From positions 558,001-622,000 of the forward strand of contig JAPZUD010000006.1 in assembly GCA_027533425.1 (NCBI GenBank): a stretch of DNA of 64,000 nucleotides. Reading direction: 5' to 3'. Numbering within the stretch: position 1 is the stretch's first letter; each line of letters opens with the position of its first letter. Shown here one piece after another: positions 27,886 to 39,195 of the stretch. Under the pieces are notes generated by a model. The model was given only the letters and a program-made list of their open reading frames with translations. It did no database searches and was not told where the DNA came from. This DNA is from Beijerinckiaceae bacterium (GTDB taxonomy: Bacteria > Pseudomonadota > Alphaproteobacteria > Rhizobiales > Beijerinckiaceae). A program made the translations under genes and the position numbers.

Positions 27886-30474
27886 ATGACCCAGACAAGC
27901 CGCTACAATTTCCGTGAATCCGAAGGCCGTTGGCAGTCGGTATGGGAGGATCAGAAGGTCTTCGAAACGCGGACCGACGATCCCCGGCCGAAATACTATG
28001 TCCTGGAAATGTTTCCCTATCCGTCCGGCCGGATCCACATGGGGCATGTCCGGAACTACGCCATGGGCGATGTTGTCGCCCGCTACCGCCGCGCGAAGGG
28101 CTTTGCCGTGCTCCACCCGATGGGCTGGGATGCGTTCGGCATGCCGGCCGAGAATGCGGCGATGGAGAAGAAAACCCATCCCGCCGCCTGGACCTACGCG
28201 AACATCGCCACGATGAAAGGCCAGCTCAAGTCGATGGGCCTTTCGCTCGACTGGAGCCGCGAATTCGCGACCTGCGACCCGACCTATTACAAGCACCAGC
28301 AGCGGATGTTCCTCGACTTCCTCAAGGCAGGGCTGGTCGCGCGGAAAACCTCGAAGGTCAACTGGGACCCGGTCGACCAGACCGTGCTCGCCAACGAGCA
28401 GGTGATCGATGGCCGCGGCTGGCGGTCGGGCGCGCTGGTGGAGCAGCGCGAATTGACGCAATGGTTCCTGCGGATTTCCGATCATTCGGAGGAATTGCTG
28501 CAGGCGCTCGGCTCACTGGAGCGCTGGCCGGAAAAGGTGCGCCTGATGCAGGCGAACTGGATCGGCCGCTCGGAAGGTCTGACCATGCGCTGGTCGGTCA
28601 TTCCGGGAACCGCGCCCTCCGGCCTGCCCGATATCGAAATCTACACCACCCGCCCGGATACCTTGTTCGGCGCGAGCTTTCTCGCCGTGGCAGCCGATCA
28701 TCCGGTCGCGCGTGCAGCCGGTGCGAAGGACCCGGAAATCCAGGCCTTCATCGAGGAATGCCGCCGCATGGGCACCTCGCAGGCCACGCTCGATACTGCC
28801 GAGAAGAAGGGTATGGATACCGGCATCCGCGTTGCCCATCCGCTGAAGCCGGGCGAGACGCTGCCGGTCTATATCGCCAATTTCATCCTGATGGATTACG
28901 GCACCGGCGCGATTTTCGGCTGCCCGGCCCATGACCAGCGCGACCATGACTTCGCGACGAAATATGGCCTGCCGATCCTCCCGGTCGTCCGCCCGGCTGA
29001 TCTGACCGATGCCGCTGCCAATGCGGCGTTTGATCCGGCAGCACCAGCGCAGGATGGCGAGGGGATCCTGTTCAATTCAGGCTTCCTCGATGGCCTGACG
29101 GTCAACGAGGCGAAAGACCGGATCATCCGTCATTTCGAATCCGAATCGACTGGCACCCGCACGGTCAATTACCGCCTGCGGGACTGGGGCATTTCGCGCC
29201 AGCGCTACTGGGGTTGCCCGATCCCGGTCATCCATTGCGATGATTGCGGAATCGTTCCGGTTCCGAACGAACAGCTGCCGGTGAAGCTCCCCGAGGATGT
29301 GACGTTCGACCAGCCGGGCAACCCGCTGGACCGGCATCCGACCTGGAAACAATGCGCCTGCCCGTCCTGCGGCAAGCCGGCGCGCCGTGAAACCGACACG
29401 ATGGACACGTTCGTGGATTCCTCGTGGTATTTCGCCCGTTTCACGGACCCGTTCAATACCGATGCGCCGACCACGATGTCTGCCATCGCGAAATGGCTGC
29501 CGGTCGACCAGTATATCGGCGGGATCGAGCATGCGATCCTTCACCTGCTCTATTCGCGCTTCTTCACCCGCGCCATGACTGCGACCGGCCATGCCAACCT
29601 GTCCGAGCCCTTTGCCGGTCTGTTCACGCAGGGCATGGTCGTGCATGAGACCTACAGGGATCCGGAGGGGGCCTGGGTCCCTCCGGCCGAGATCCGGGTC
29701 GAGAGCATCGAGGGTCAGCGTAAGGCTTTCCTGCTCTCAACGGGAGCAGAAGTCGCCATCGGCTCGATCGAGAAGATGTCGAAATCGAAGAAGAACGTCG
29801 TCGATCCGGATGACATCATCGCCAGTTACGGCGCCGATACCGCCCGCTGGTTCATGCTGTCGGATTCACCGCCCGAGCGCGATGTCATCTGGAGCGAGGA
29901 GGGCGTGCAGGGCGCCTCACGCTTCGTCCAGAAGGTCTGGCGCCTTGTTGGCGAGGCGGCGGGCCTGCCGGAGGGTGGCAGCGGCAATGCCGTCACGCCG
30001 GTCCTGAAGGCCGCCTACAAGGCTGTGCTGGCCGTCGGCGAGGATCTGGAGCGCCTGCGCTTCAACCGCTGCATCGCCCATGTGCATGACCTGTCCAACA
30101 CCATCGCCGCCGCGCTCGCGGCCGGCGAGAAGGGCGCGGATATCCGTCAGGCCACGCGGATGATGGTACAGCTTTTCGCGCCGATGATGCCGCATCTGGC
30201 CGAGGAATGCTGGACCCTGCTCGGCGGCGAAGGCCTGATCGCGAATGCGCCCTGGCCAGATGTGGACCCGGCCCTCGCGCGGGATTCGGTCATTTCGATC
30301 CCGGTGCAGGTCAATGGCAAGAAGCGCGGCGAGATCGAGATCCCCGCCGATGCCGCCAATGACGCGGTGGAAGCGATCCTGCGGTCCCATCCTGATCTGG
30401 CGCATTGGCTTGGCGGCCAGGCAATCAGAAAGGTGATTGTCGTCCCGAAGCGGATCGTGAATATTGTGGCCTGA
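27886..30474 (+). CDS. leuS: leucyl-tRNA synthetase
   Basis: An 862-residue class I synthetase. The HIGH motif is HMGH at 51-54 ([11 protein letters not shown]), and the KMSKS motif is at 630-634. The CP1 editing domain (TTRPDTLFG, then [15 protein letters not shown]) between them hydrolyses mischarged tRNA. Zinc-finger cysteines are present in HCDDCG and [13 protein letters not shown]. Leads a leuS-lptE-holA transcript with gaps of about 10 bp, an arrangement conserved across Proteobacteria. I see no T-box-like leader in the 141-bp upstream gap. Confidence 0.98.
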   Translation: MTQTSRYNFRESEGRWQSVWEDQKVFETRTDDPRPKYYVLEMFPYPSGRIHMGHVRNYAMGDVVARYRRAKGFAVLHPMGWDAFGMPAENAAMEKKTHPAAWTYANIATMKGQLKSMGLSLDWSREFATCDPTYYKHQQRMFLDFLKAGLVARKTSKVNWDPVDQTVLANEQVIDGRGWRSGALVEQRELTQWFLRISDHSEELLQALGSLERWPEKVRLMQANWIGRSEGLTMRWSVIPGTAPSGLPDIEIYTTRPDTLFGASFLAVAADHPVARAAGAKDPEIQAFIEECRRMGTSQATLDTAEKKGMDTGIRVAHPLKPGETLPVYIANFILMDYGTGAIFGCPAHDQRDHDFATKYGLPILPVVRPADLTDAAANAAFDPAAPAQDGEGILFNSGFLDGLTVNEAKDRIIRHFESESTGTRTVNYRLRDWGISRQRYWGCPIPVIHCDDCGIVPVPNEQLPVKLPEDVTFDQPGNPLDRHPTWKQCACPSCGKPARRETDTMDTFVDSSWYFARFTDPFNTDAPTTMSAIAKWLPVDQYIGGIEHAILHLLYSRFFTRAMTATGHANLSEPFAGLFTQGMVVHETYRDPEGAWVPPAEIRVESIEGQRKAFLLSTGAEVAIGSIEKMSKSKKNVVDPDDIIASYGADTARWFMLSDSPPERDVIWSEEGVQGASRFVQKVWRLVGEAAGLPEGGSGNAVTPVLKAAYKAVLAVGEDLERLRFNRCIAHVHDLSNTIAAALAAGEKGADIRQATRMMVQLFAPMMPHLAEECWTLLGGEGLIANAPWPDVDPALARDSVISIPVQVNGKKRGEIEIPADAANDAVEAILRSHPDLAHWLGGQAIRKVIVVPKRIVNIVA

Positions 30475-30484
30475 GGAGAACGCC

Positions 30485-31087
30485 ATGCTTCGGTCATCGT
30501 CGCGCGTCCTGCTGCTGACCGGGCTTCTGGGGCTCGGGCTCGGGGGATGCATCCAGCCTGTCCACCAGCCCACGATCGGCGGTCAGTCCCGCGTCGCGAC
30601 GGAACTGGCGCAGGTATCGGTTGACCGGATCGATGGCTATCTGGGCTACCAGCTGAAATCGGAGCTCGATTTCCTGCTCACGGGCGGAAACGCGCCTACA
30701 GCCGGCGGTCGCTATGTCCTCAAGGTCAAGACGCAGCAATCGAAAGCCTCGAGCATCATCGACGCTTCGACCGGCCGCGCGCAGATCGCCACGCTCCAGA
30801 TCGAAGCGGTCTATGTCCTGGTCGATCAGCAGCAAGGCGGCCGTATCCGGGCCTCCGGCAAGACCTTTGCCTCCGCCTCGTTTGACCGGTCGCAGCTGCG
30901 CTTCGCGACACTCCGGGCGGAACGGGATGCGGAGGAAAAGGTCGCGAAATCGCTGGCCGAACGGCTCCGGATCATCATCAGCGCCGCTTTGGCGCGCGAT
31001 TCGGCCACCGGCGCCGGCAATGCCGTGCCGCAATTGAACCCGCCGGATCCCGATCAGCCGAGTGCAGAGCCCGGCGACGAAAGCTGA
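30485..31087 (+). CDS. lptE: LPS-assembly lipoprotein LptE
   Basis: A 200-residue outer-membrane lipoprotein that plugs the LptD barrel in lipopolysaccharide export. A lipoprotein signal peptide ends with LGGC, placing the acylated Cys at 22. The rest is variable, as normal for LptE, with alternating beta-strand pattern (KLKVKTQQSKASSI, then IRASGKTFASASFDRSQLRFATLRAE). The position between leuS and holA is diagnostic. The tail is Pro/Asp-rich. Start ATG behind GAGGAGAA. Confidence 0.9.
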   Translation: MLRSSSRVLLLTGLLGLGLGGCIQPVHQPTIGGQSRVATELAQVSVDRIDGYLGYQLKSELDFLLTGGNAPTAGGRYVLKVKTQQSKASSIIDASTGRAQIATLQIEAVYVLVDQQQGGRIRASGKTFASASFDRSQLRFATLRAERDAEEKVAKSLAERLRIIISAALARDSATGAGNAVPQLNPPDPDQPSAEPGDES

Positions 31088-31095
31088 CGGACGGC

Positions 31096-32106
31096 ATGGT
31101 CGCCATCCGGCCCTCCGAACTGCCGCGTTTCACAAGCAGGGATTGCCTTGCCAAACGCGCGATCCTGATTTTCGGCCCGGATGAGGGCGGTATCCGGATC
31201 CGGGCAGACCAGATCATCACGTCCTTTGCCGGACAATCCCGCGATTCGCTGGAGCGCCTCGACTTCGATGCCGAGACGCTCAATGGCGATCCCGGGAAGC
31301 TTATGGACGAATCCCAGGCATTCAGCATGTTCTCGGCCCGCCGGCTGATTACGGTCAGCGGGGCAGGTAAACTCTCGAAGCCGATCTGGACACTCGTCCT
31401 GGAGACAATTGGCCTCGAAACGCCAATCCTCTTCCTCGCCGACGAGCTCGCCAAGAATGCCCCGATCCGGATGGCCTTCGAGCAGCATGAAAGCGCAGCG
31501 GCCATTGCCTGCTACCCTGCCAGCCGCTCGGAGATCCAGGCCCTGATCGAGGAGCGCGTCAAGGCTTCCGGGCTGAGCATCACCGCGGCGGCTTCCGCAG
31601 CCCTGAGCGACCTTGTCGGCTCCGACCTTGGCCTCACCGACCGGGAAATCGAAAAGCTGATTCTCTATTGCCACGGGCGCGTGGCGATCGAGGTCGATGA
31701 CGTGGCCACGATGCTGGTCGACACCTCCGAACTTGGCCCGGCTGAAGCCATTGACCGTGCCTTCGAAGGCAAGCTCGAGGAGGTGGAATCCGCCACGCTC
31801 CGATGCTTCGCGGAAGGCATCGCCCCGTCCGGGCTGATTGCCATGGCCCTCGGCCATGCCGGTTTGCTGCGTCGTCTTGCCATGGCGAGCGGCAATATGG
31901 AGGCCGCTTTCCGCACCGAGCGCATCTTCTTCAAGCGGCAGGATCGCATCCGGGGCCAGCAAAAACTCTGGCCCATCGATCAGCTGGGCCGGGCTATCGA
32001 CATCCTGGCCCAGACCCAGGCGCAGATGCGCAAGACCCCGGCCATCGAGGAAACGGTAACCGTTCGTGCGCTCTGGTCGATCGCCCTGGCGTCACGCCGC
32101 CGGTAA
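31096..32106 (+). CDS. holA: DNA polymerase III subunit delta
   Basis: A 336-residue clamp-loader delta subunit that opens the beta sliding clamp. The N-terminal AAA+-like fold (LIFGPDEGGIRIRADQI) lacks a working P-loop, as expected for delta. Later helical parts (SDLGLTDREIEKLILYCHGR) match HolA. Third gene of leuS-lptE-holA. Its last 15 bases overlap the 3' end of parB on the other strand. Confidence 0.93.
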   Translation: MVAIRPSELPRFTSRDCLAKRAILIFGPDEGGIRIRADQIITSFAGQSRDSLERLDFDAETLNGDPGKLMDESQAFSMFSARRLITVSGAGKLSKPIWTLVLETIGLETPILFLADELAKNAPIRMAFEQHESAAAIACYPASRSEIQALIEERVKASGLSITAAASAALSDLVGSDLGLTDREIEKLILYCHGRVAIEVDDVATMLVDTSELGPAEAIDRAFEGKLEEVESATLRCFAEGIAPSGLIAMALGHAGLLRRLAMASGNMEAAFRTERIFFKRQDRIRGQQKLWPIDQLGRAIDILAQTQAQMRKTPAIEETVTVRALWSIALASRRR

Positions 32107-32991
32107 GCCGCCGCTTGCGAGCTTGTGGCTGAGCAATTCGAGTTGCTCGAGCGTGCGATACCGGATTTTCAGAACCCCGCCCTTTTCACCACGATGGTCG
32201 ATCTCCACGCTCAACCCGAGAATCTCGGCAAGGCGCAGCTCAAGCGCCGCCGTATCGGCATCCCGGGCGCTGGCCTTTTTCGTTGACGGGGCCGGCGCAT
32301 CTTCGCTGCGGCTCTCGCGCTGCGCAACGCGCTCGATATCGCGGACCGTCAGCCCCTGATCGATGATCTTCCGGGCCATCAATTCGGGATCCGCAACCGC
32401 CAGAAGGGCACGCGCATGCCCTGCCGAGACCTGCCCGCTTGCGACCTTCTCCTTCACGGAGTCAGGCAATCGCGCCAGGCGGAGGGTATTGGCAACATGC
32501 GAGCGGCTCTTCCCCATGACCTTGGCAAGGTCGGACTGCGTGTAACCATGTTGCGCGATCAGGTTCTCGTAACCGCGCGCCTCATCCAGCGCATTCAGGT
32601 CAGCCCGTTGGATATTCTCGATAATCGCGAATTCCAGCGCCTGCTTGTCATCCGCTTCGACAAGCACGATCGGGACATCCCGAAGCCCTGCCCGCTGTGC
32701 AGCGCGCCAGCGGCGCTCTCCCGCGATGATCTCGAAGGCGTCGATCGACCCCGGCACACCCCGGACGATGATCGGCTGGATAATATCACGCTCCCGAATC
32801 GAAGCGGCCAGTTCCTCGAGCTCCTCCTCGCCGAATGTCTGTCGAGGGTTCAGGGGGTTAGGCCGCAGGAACTCCACCGGGACCCGGCGCTGGGCCCGAT
32901 TCCGTGTCTCGGCAGTCGCCTCATTGCCGACATCGCCGAGCAACGCTGCCAGACCACGACCAAGACGCATCCTGGATTGTTCATCCGCCAT
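32092..32991 (-). CDS. parB: chromosome partitioning protein ParB
   Basis: A 299-residue CTP-dependent DNA clamp that loads at parS and spreads. The N-terminal CTPase/ParB domain has NPRQTF, the EIIAGERRWRAAQRAG box and ENIQRADLNALDEARGY. A central helix-turn-helix (SDLAKVMGKSRSHVANTLRLARLP) reads parS, and a C-terminal dimer domain ends the protein. It starts 13 bp after parA. Two perfect parS sites lie 1.4 and 3.4 kb upstream in the same block. Confidence 0.97.
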   Translation of the reverse strand: MADEQSRMRLGRGLAALLGDVGNEATAETRNRAQRRVPVEFLRPNPLNPRQTFGEEELEELAASIRERDIIQPIIVRGVPGSIDAFEIIAGERRWRAAQRAGLRDVPIVLVEADDKQALEFAIIENIQRADLNALDEARGYENLIAQHGYTQSDLAKVMGKSRSHVANTLRLARLPDSVKEKVASGQVSAGHARALLAVADPELMARKIIDQGLTVRDIERVAQRESRSEDAPAPSTKKASARDADTAALELRLAEILGLSVEIDHRGEKGGVLKIRYRTLEQLELLSHKLASGGLPAA

Positions 32992-33004
32992 GACCGGTAC
33001 TCCT

Positions 33005-33805
33005 TCACTCGGCCGCCGCGAGCAGCCGCTCGCGCTGGATGATCTCGGAGGCCAGCTTGAGATAGGCCTGGCTGCCGGCACATTTCAGATCATAGAGCAG
33101 AACGGGCTTGCCATAGGACGGCGCTTCCGACACCCGGACGTTCCGCGGGATCACCGTCTCGAACACCTTCTTTCCGAGATATTGGCGGACATCACGGATG
33201 ACCTGTCCGGCCAGGTTGTTGCGCGGATCGAACATCGTCAGCACAACACCATGGATATCGAGATCGGGGTTCACGGTACTCCGGACCTGATCGATAGTCT
33301 TGAGCAACTGGCTCAGTCCTTCCAGTGCAAAAAACTCGCACTGGAGTGGTACAAGCACGCCATCAGCGGCCGCCATCGCATTGATCGTCAACAAATTAAG
33401 CGAGGGAGGGCAATCAATCAGAATATAGGTAAAGGGGGAAGATTGCCCGATGCTGGAAAGGGATTGAATCGCCTTCTTGAGACGATCGGTTCTGTCCTTC
33501 TGCGTAGCCAAGGTTATTTCGGCACCAAGCAGATCCATTGTGGCAGGTACGATGGATACACGGGGCACATCAGTCGCCCGCGCAGCATCGGACAGCGACA
33601 CATCGCCAAGCAGGACATCATAGGCGGAAATGTCACGATCGCGCATGTCCACGCCAAGACCGGTCGAGGCGTTGCCTTGGGGGTCGAGATCGATCAGCAA
33701 CACACGTTCGCCGATGGCGGCGAGCGCAGTACCCAGATTGATGGCTGTCGTGGTCTTGCCGACACCACCCTTCTGATTGGCTACCGTAAGAACGCGTGGC
33801 TTCAT
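33005..33805 (-). CDS. parA: chromosome partitioning ATPase ParA
   Basis: A 266-residue deviant Walker A ATPase (KGGVGKTTT near residues 11-19) that moves ParB-bound origins along the nucleoid. DLDPQGNASTGLG, LIDCPPSLN and the VPLQCEFFALEGLSQL motif are diagnostic of chromosomal ParA/Soj. The ATG at 33805 follows a perfect AGGAGG. Operon order rsmG-parA-parB as in most alphaproteobacteria. Confidence 0.97.
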   Translation of the reverse strand: MKPRVLTVANQKGGVGKTTTAINLGTALAAIGERVLLIDLDPQGNASTGLGVDMRDRDISAYDVLLGDVSLSDAARATDVPRVSIVPATMDLLGAEITLATQKDRTDRLKKAIQSLSSIGQSSPFTYILIDCPPSLNLLTINAMAAADGVLVPLQCEFFALEGLSQLLKTIDQVRSTVNPDLDIHGVVLTMFDPRNNLAGQVIRDVRQYLGKKVFETVIPRNVRVSEAPSYGKPVLLYDLKCAGSQAYLKLASEIIQRERLLAAAE

Positions 33806-33837
33806 GGAACTCCTCCTTGTTGCCACACGAAAGCAAC

Positions 33838-34491
33838 CTAACCTGGCTGACTCGGCGGGTCGAAAGAGATTTCGATGATCCGCGAGGCCGGCTCAGTCAT
33901 GCTGTTGTGCAGCTGATAAGAGAATTGCCAGTTTCGCAGGGCATCGGTCAATTCGGACTGATAGTCACGTCCCTTTGGAAAGAGCCCTGTTGCGCCGCTT
34001 TTCAACAGGAGATTCCCGTAAGCGATCAAATCCCCCAAGGGCGCCAGGGCGCGGGCAGTGACAACATCGATAGACGAGAGATGCGGAATGGCCTCTTCGA
34101 TCCGCATGGCATGGATCGTTGTCGGCAATGCGAGTGCCACAGAAACCGCTCTGAGAAAAGCCGCCTTCTTGTGATTGCTCTCGATCAGATGAACCTGCGC
34201 GCCCTCCTGTTCGGCGAGGGCACAGGCAATCACAAGGCCGGGCAAGCCGCCGCCCGACCCCATATCCGCCCAACGGAGCGCCTTCGGTTTCAGCGCATGC
34301 AACTGGAGGCTATCGATGACATGTCGTTCCCAGATCGAGCCAAGCGTTGTCGGAGAAACGAGGTTGATCCGCGACTGCCATTCCCGCAGCATGGCGACAT
34401 AGATTTCGAGCCTCGCGTATGTTTCACGTGAAACATCAGTCCGGACCTTTGCGAGCAACGCTCCGCCCGGTTCTCGATCGCCCGGCAGCAT
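33838..34491 (-). CDS. rsmG: 16S rRNA (guanine527-N7)-methyltransferase
   Basis: A 217-residue SAM-dependent methyltransferase (GidB). The SAM motif is DMGSGGGLPGLV near residues 79-90; NLVSPTT and RALAPLGDLIAYG are also family features. The DVSRET sequence near the N-terminus is encoded by a perfect parS palindrome (34420-34435), so the protein code and the centromere site share bases. The ATG overlaps the mnmG stop (ATGA). Confidence 0.96.
   Translation of the reverse strand: MLPGDREPGGALLAKVRTDVSRETYARLEIYVAMLREWQSRINLVSPTTLGSIWERHVIDSLQLHALKPKALRWADMGSGGGLPGLVIACALAEQEGAQVHLIESNHKKAAFLRAVSVALALPTTIHAMRIEEAIPHLSSIDVVTARALAPLGDLIAYGNLLLKSGATGLFPKGRDYQSELTDALRNWQFSYQLHNSMTEPASRIIEISFDPPSQPG
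34420..34435. other. parS: parS centromere site inside rsmG
   Basis: A perfect 16-bp palindrome, TGTTTCACGTGAAACA, identical to the bacterial parS consensus bound by ParB. It lies in rsmG coding sequence, giving Val-Ser-Arg-Glu-Thr, 1.4 kb from parB. Confidence 0.96.
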
Positions 34492-36347
34492 CAGGCGGCC
34501 CGCTTCCGCACAATCGCGGTCAAGAGCACCAACGCAGCCGGAGTCATACCCTCGATCTGCGCGGCTTCGTGAATGGAACGTGGCCGAATCGAATCAAGTT
34601 TGTGCCGAAGCTCATTCGAAAGCCCGACAACATGATCGAATCGGAAATCTCCAGGGATCTGCAGCTCACGATCGCGTTCGACACGCTCGAGATCCTCGGC
34701 CTGCCGAGCAAGGTAAACGCTGTACTTTCCTTCCGTTTCCAGCAGGTCCTGCGCCCAAGACGGACAATCACCCAACTGCGGCATAAGAGGGATAAGCCGT
34801 TCAAGACTGACGCCTGGCAAGGCGAGAAGCGAGAAGCCATCACGCCGCAAGCCATCGAGATTGACGTCCAGTCCCGCAGACCGCGCCTCGTTCGGAGTAA
34901 GCCGCATTGATCTGAGAACACCGCGATACTGGTCGAGAAGGGCCATCTTCGCCTCATGGGCACTGCGCCGCGCATCGCCGACCAGCCCAAGCGCTACCCC
35001 TTGGCTGGTCAGTCGCGCATCAGCATTATCTGCGCGGAGCGAAAGACGAAACTCGGCCCGCGACGTAAACATGCGGTACGGCTCCGTAACCCCCATGCGA
35101 GTGAGGTCATCGATCATCACGCCAAGATAGCTCCGGCTCCGGTCAAAGCTGACGCCATCTGAACCGCTGGCTCGCCGGGCCGCATTCAGGCCAGCCACGA
35201 GGCCCTGTCCCGCAGCTTCCTCATAGCCGGTTGTTCCGTTGATCTGACCGGCAAAGAACAACCCTTCGACCCGCTTGCTCTCAAGTGTCGGGGACAGCTC
35301 GCGCGGATCGATGAAGTCATATTCGATCGCGTAGCCGTGTCGGAGGATACGGGCCTTTTCGAGGCCGGGAATGGAGGCGATCATTGCATCCTGCACCTCT
35401 TCCGGGAGCGAGGTCGACAACCCGTTTGGGTAAACCGTAGGGTCATTGAGCCCTTCCGGTTCAAGGAAGATCTGGTGCGACGAACGGTCCGCGAACCGGA
35501 CAATCTTGTCTTCGATCGACGGGCAATAACGGGGACCGCGGCCTGAAATTTCCCCCGAATACATTGCCGACAAGTGAAGGTTCTTTTCGATTATGACCTG
35601 CGTTTCGGCTGTGGTCCGGGTGATAAAGCAGGAAATCTGAGGGACATCGATCCGTTCCGTCAGGGTGGAAAATGGTTCCGGAGGTGAATCGCCTTTCTGC
35701 TCTTCGCATTCACGCCACTCGATCGTGCGCCCATCGAGCCTCGCAGGGGTCCCGGTCTTCAGGCGACCGAGGACGAAACCCAGAGCCTGCAGACGCTCGG
35801 CCAAGAGTCGTGCCGGAGGCTCATCGGCACGGCCAGCGGGTATCTGCCGTTTGCCGATATGGATGACGCCGCGAAGGAATGTCCCGGTCGTGACAACCAC
35901 CGCCCCGCACTGGAGAATCCGCCCATCGGACAAAGAAACAGACCGGACACGAATCGAATCCAGATCAATATCACTGACCTCACCCTCGACAATCTCGAGC
36001 CGCTCCTGGGCCGCAAGCAGCTCTTGAACGGCCTGACGATAGAGCCCCCGATCCGCCTGGGCACGCGGCCCACGCACTGCAGCGCCCTTGCTTCGGTTCA
36101 GCAGCTTGAAATGGATACCGGCGCGGTCAATGGCACGCCCCATGATGCCATCGAGGGCATCAACCTCCCGGACAAGGTGTCCCTTGCCGAGACCCCCAAT
36201 CGCCGGATTGCAGGACATCTCTCCGATCCGATCCCGGCGCAAAGTAACCAAAGCGACGCGAGCGCCCACCCGAGCGGCAGCAGCAGCGGCCTCGGTACCG
36301 GCATGGCCACCGCCGACGACAACTACATCGTAGCTCCGTTCATCCAT
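34491..36347 (-). CDS. mnmG: tRNA U34 carboxymethylaminomethyl-modification enzyme MnmG
   Basis: A 618-residue FAD protein (GidA) that works with MnmE to modify the wobble uridine of several tRNAs. The FAD motif [20 protein letters not shown] is at about 9-28, and the family boxes [21 protein letters not shown] and [21 protein letters not shown] (quoted here as landmarks only) are intact. I prefer the ATG at 36347 with GGAG 7 bases before it. A GTG at 36377 would add 10 residues encoded by a parS site. Ends in an ATGA overlap with rsmG. Confidence 0.96.
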   Translation of the reverse strand: MDERSYDVVVVGGGHAGTEAAAAAARVGARVALVTLRRDRIGEMSCNPAIGGLGKGHLVREVDALDGIMGRAIDRAGIHFKLLNRSKGAAVRGPRAQADRGLYRQAVQELLAAQERLEIVEGEVSDIDLDSIRVRSVSLSDGRILQCGAVVVTTGTFLRGVIHIGKRQIPAGRADEPPARLLAERLQALGFVLGRLKTGTPARLDGRTIEWRECEEQKGDSPPEPFSTLTERIDVPQISCFITRTTAETQVIIEKNLHLSAMYSGEISGRGPRYCPSIEDKIVRFADRSSHQIFLEPEGLNDPTVYPNGLSTSLPEEVQDAMIASIPGLEKARILRHGYAIEYDFIDPRELSPTLESKRVEGLFFAGQINGTTGYEEAAGQGLVAGLNAARRASGSDGVSFDRSRSYLGVMIDDLTRMGVTEPYRMFTSRAEFRLSLRADNADARLTSQGVALGLVGDARRSAHEAKMALLDQYRGVLRSMRLTPNEARSAGLDVNLDGLRRDGFSLLALPGVSLERLIPLMPQLGDCPSWAQDLLETEGKYSVYLARQAEDLERVERDRELQIPGDFRFDHVVGLSNELRHKLDSIRPRSIHEAAQIEGMTPAALVLLTAIVRKRAA

Positions 36348-36360
36348 ATCCGGACTCCGC

Positions 36361-36376
36361 TGTTTCACGTGAAACA
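36361..36376. other. parS: parS centromere site between mnmE and mnmG
   Basis: A second perfect 16-bp TGTTTCACGTGAAACA palindrome. It begins right after the mnmE stop codon and ends 14 bases before the proposed mnmG ATG, 1.9 kb from the first site. Its intergenic position helps decide the later mnmG start. Confidence 0.96.
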
Positions 36377-37687
36377 CTACTTCCCTATACAGAATCGCTT
36401 GAACACCACGTCAAGAACGTGATCCGGTTCTATCCGGCCAACGAGTCGGTCCAGAGCGACAGATGCACGGCGCAGGGCTTCCGCCCTCATTTCCAAAGAA
36501 TCCGTCCCAAACCCGGCGGCTTCGCCCAAAGCGATACCCGCTTCCAACAGGGCTTGGCGCTGGCGCTCATGAACCAGTGCAACTTCGCCCAGTCCCATCC
36601 ACGCAGCGCCGCGCGCGCGTGAACCAAGTTCACCGATCAGGGTATCGAGACCCTGCCCCGTGATTGTCGATACAGCTAGACCTTCAGTTTGTTTCGTAGA
36701 AGAATCGATCAGGTCGGCTTTGGTTACCACCAGGAGTTCGGCGCTCTCGCGAAGATCGTGTTCTTGAGGAGGCTCGTCAGCCGGACGAAGCCAAAGCCTC
36801 AGATCCGACGAACCTGCCGCACGTCTGGTGCGCGAGATCCCCTCCTGCTCCAAACGGTCTTCGGTCTCTCGCAGCCCGGCCGTATCGATCAGAACCACGG
36901 ATAGGCCTCCAAGATCGAGGTTGACCTCGAGGACATCCCGCGTCGTTCCTGCTATTTCCGAGGTAATCGCGACGTCACGCCGGGCAAGCGCGTTCAGCAA
37001 CGATGACTTGCCGGCATTGGGCGGACCGAGTAACGCGACCCGATAGCCATCGCGGATGATCTCGGCCGCCCGCGCCGGGGCGGCGGCCTCAAGGAGGCTC
37101 TGCCTCAGATCGAGAATCGATTGTTGCAGGTTCGAATCGAATGTCCGCAGAACGTCGTCCTCATCGGCAAAATCAATCAGGGCCTCCGTGAGTCCCCGTA
37201 ACTCAACCAACGCATCCCGCCACTTGGCGATACGGTCCCGGAGCCAGGTTCGGTTGGAATCGGCCAGCCTGGCCTGCGCCCGCGTCTCCGCCTGCAGGAC
37301 ATCACCGAGTGCCTCCACATCAAGGAGGTCCATCTTGCCATTGACGAAAGCGCGCCTGGTGAATTCTCCAGGGTCGGCTGGCCGGAAGCCCGGCTGGGCA
37401 GACAGCACCTGGACCACCGATCGCACAACCGCCCGACTGCCATGGACATGAAGCTCGACCAGATCTTCCCCGGTGAAACTGTGCGGCGCCCGAAAGGCAA
37501 GGACCAGCCCTTCATCCAGCTGCTCACCGGAAGCCGGTTCGCGAAGTTGTCGCAAAGCCGCTTGCCTGGGCTTCGGCATCGCAAAACCGAAATGTGATCC
37601 GACCTGCCACGCCCCCGGGCCGGAAATGCGGATCACCGCAATTCCGGCAACCGAGGGGCCCGTGCTGAGCGCATAGATCGTATCCAT
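36377..37687 (-). CDS. mnmE: tRNA modification GTPase MnmE
   Basis: A 436-residue GTPase (TrmE), partner of MnmG. The N-terminal folate-binding domain starts with [20 protein letters not shown]. The G domain has P-loop GPPNAGKSS, the G3 motif DTAGLRE and G4 TKAD. The C-terminal Cys motif is FCIGK, the last residues. It is 30 to 40 residues shorter than E. coli MnmE, a common alphaproteobacterial length. Lies 37 bp downstream of rho on the same strand. Confidence 0.96.
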   Translation of the reverse strand: MDTIYALSTGPSVAGIAVIRISGPGAWQVGSHFGFAMPKPRQAALRQLREPASGEQLDEGLVLAFRAPHSFTGEDLVELHVHGSRAVVRSVVQVLSAQPGFRPADPGEFTRRAFVNGKMDLLDVEALGDVLQAETRAQARLADSNRTWLRDRIAKWRDALVELRGLTEALIDFADEDDVLRTFDSNLQQSILDLRQSLLEAAAPARAAEIIRDGYRVALLGPPNAGKSSLLNALARRDVAITSEIAGTTRDVLEVNLDLGGLSVVLIDTAGLRETEDRLEQEGISRTRRAAGSSDLRLWLRPADEPPQEHDLRESAELLVVTKADLIDSSTKQTEGLAVSTITGQGLDTLIGELGSRARGAAWMGLGEVALVHERQRQALLEAGIALGEAAGFGTDSLEMRAEALRRASVALDRLVGRIEPDHVLDVVFKRFCIGK

Positions 37688-37724
37688 TGCCCCGTCCCGG
37701 ACCCCTGCCCCGAATGGTGCGCGA

Positions 37725-38990
37725 TCAGGTATTCATCGATTCGAAGAAGTCGCTGTTCTGCTTGGTCTGCCGGAGCTTGTCGAGCAGGAACTCGATCGCA
37801 TCCTGCGGCCCCATCGGGTTGAGAATCCGGCGCAGAACGTAAGTCTTCTGGAGCTGGTCGCGCGGCGTAATGAGTTCTTCTTTCCGGGTGCCGGACTTGA
37901 GAATATCGAGCGCCGGGAAAACGCGCTTGTCGGCCACTTTCCGGTCGAGCACGATTTCCGAATTGCCGGTACCCTTGAATTCCTCGAAGATCACTTCGTC
38001 CATACGGCTGCCGGTATCAATCAACGCGGTGGCGATAATCGTCAGTGAGCCGCCTTCTTCGATATTGCGGGCCGCACCGAAAAACCGCTTCGGTCGCTGC
38101 AAGGCATTCGCATCGACGCCGCCTGTGAGCACCTTGCCGGAAGACGGCACGACCGTGTTATAGGCCCGACCGAGACGGGTGATCGAATCGAGGAGGATCA
38201 CCACGTCGCGGCCATGCTCGACAAGGCGCTTGGCTTTCTCGATCACCATTTCCGCGACCTGTACATGACGCGTGGCCGGCTCGTCGAAGGTCGACGAGAC
38301 AACCTCCCCGCGGACCGAGCGCTGCATGTCTGTCACTTCTTCCGGGCGCTCATCGATCAGGAGGACGATCAGATAGCATTCCGGATGGTTCGTCGTGATC
38401 GATTGCGCAACATTCTGCAACAGGACGGTCTTGCCGGTCCGGGGCGGCGCGACGATCAAGGCACGCTGGCCTTTGCCAATCGGCGAGACAATGTCGATCA
38501 CGCGTGCCGACATATCCTTCTTGGTCGGATCGGGGTTCTCCAGCCGCAGACGCTGGTCCGGATAAAGCGGCGTCAGGTTGTCGAAATGGACCTTGTGGCG
38601 CGCTTTTTCCGGGTCCTCGAAATTGATCGTGTTGACCTTCAGCAGCGCGAAATAGCGCTCTCCGTCCCGCGGGGACCGGATCAGTCCCTCGACTGTATCG
38701 CCGGTCCGTAGCGAGAAACGCCGGATCTGCGCCGGAGAAATGTAGATGTCATCCGGCCCGGCCAGATAATTGGCATCAGGCGAACGAAGGAACGCGAAAC
38801 CGTCCTGAAGGACCTCGACAACGCCCTCGCCAATGATCTCGGTGTCATTGGCTGCGAGCTGCTTCAGGATGGCAAACATCAGCTCCTGCTTACGCATGGT
38901 GCTGGCGCCCTCAACCTCCAGTTCCTCGGCAAAGCTGAGGAGTTCGGTGGGCGATTTGCGTTTCAGGTCGTGGAGCTTGATCTCCGGCAT
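37725..38990 (-). CDS. rho: transcription termination factor Rho
   Basis: A 421-residue hexameric RNA helicase. The N-terminal part binds RNA ([20 protein letters not shown]), Walker A is [11 protein letters not shown], the [12 protein letters not shown] motif carries the catalytic Glu, and the Q and R loop regions ([21 protein letters not shown], cited in part) are normal. The ATG at 38990 is preferred; TTG two codons upstream is unlikely. Only 37 bp separate it from mnmE. Confidence 0.97.
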   Translation of the reverse strand: MPEIKLHDLKRKSPTELLSFAEELEVEGASTMRKQELMFAILKQLAANDTEIIGEGVVEVLQDGFAFLRSPDANYLAGPDDIYISPAQIRRFSLRTGDTVEGLIRSPRDGERYFALLKVNTINFEDPEKARHKVHFDNLTPLYPDQRLRLENPDPTKKDMSARVIDIVSPIGKGQRALIVAPPRTGKTVLLQNVAQSITTNHPECYLIVLLIDERPEEVTDMQRSVRGEVVSSTFDEPATRHVQVAEMVIEKAKRLVEHGRDVVILLDSITRLGRAYNTVVPSSGKVLTGGVDANALQRPKRFFGAARNIEEGGSLTIIATALIDTGSRMDEVIFEEFKGTGNSEIVLDRKVADKRVFPALDILKSGTRKEELITPRDQLQKTYVLRRILNPMGPQDAIEFLLDKLRQTKQNSDFFESMNT

Positions 38991-39195
38991 GGTCAAACCT
39001 TGATTGGGATCGTCAATAGGGAAAAAGGCGAGGACGGGCCATTACGCTTCTTGGGAAAGGCCAGTCTGGCATGGCAGAACACTGACAGCCGGAGCCGCTC
39101 AGCCGCAGGAAGGGGGCGAGCGATGCGAGTCCGATAAACGCTTTATCCGGATTCGGCAAGCCGTCTTTCGCAGGGGGATCGTCCCCGCAGGATGT

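Noticed and set aside
36348-36377. mnmG starting at GTG 36377
   Set aside because: It would translate the parS site as protein sequence (FHVKQ). ATG 36347 has its own GGAG and normal family length.
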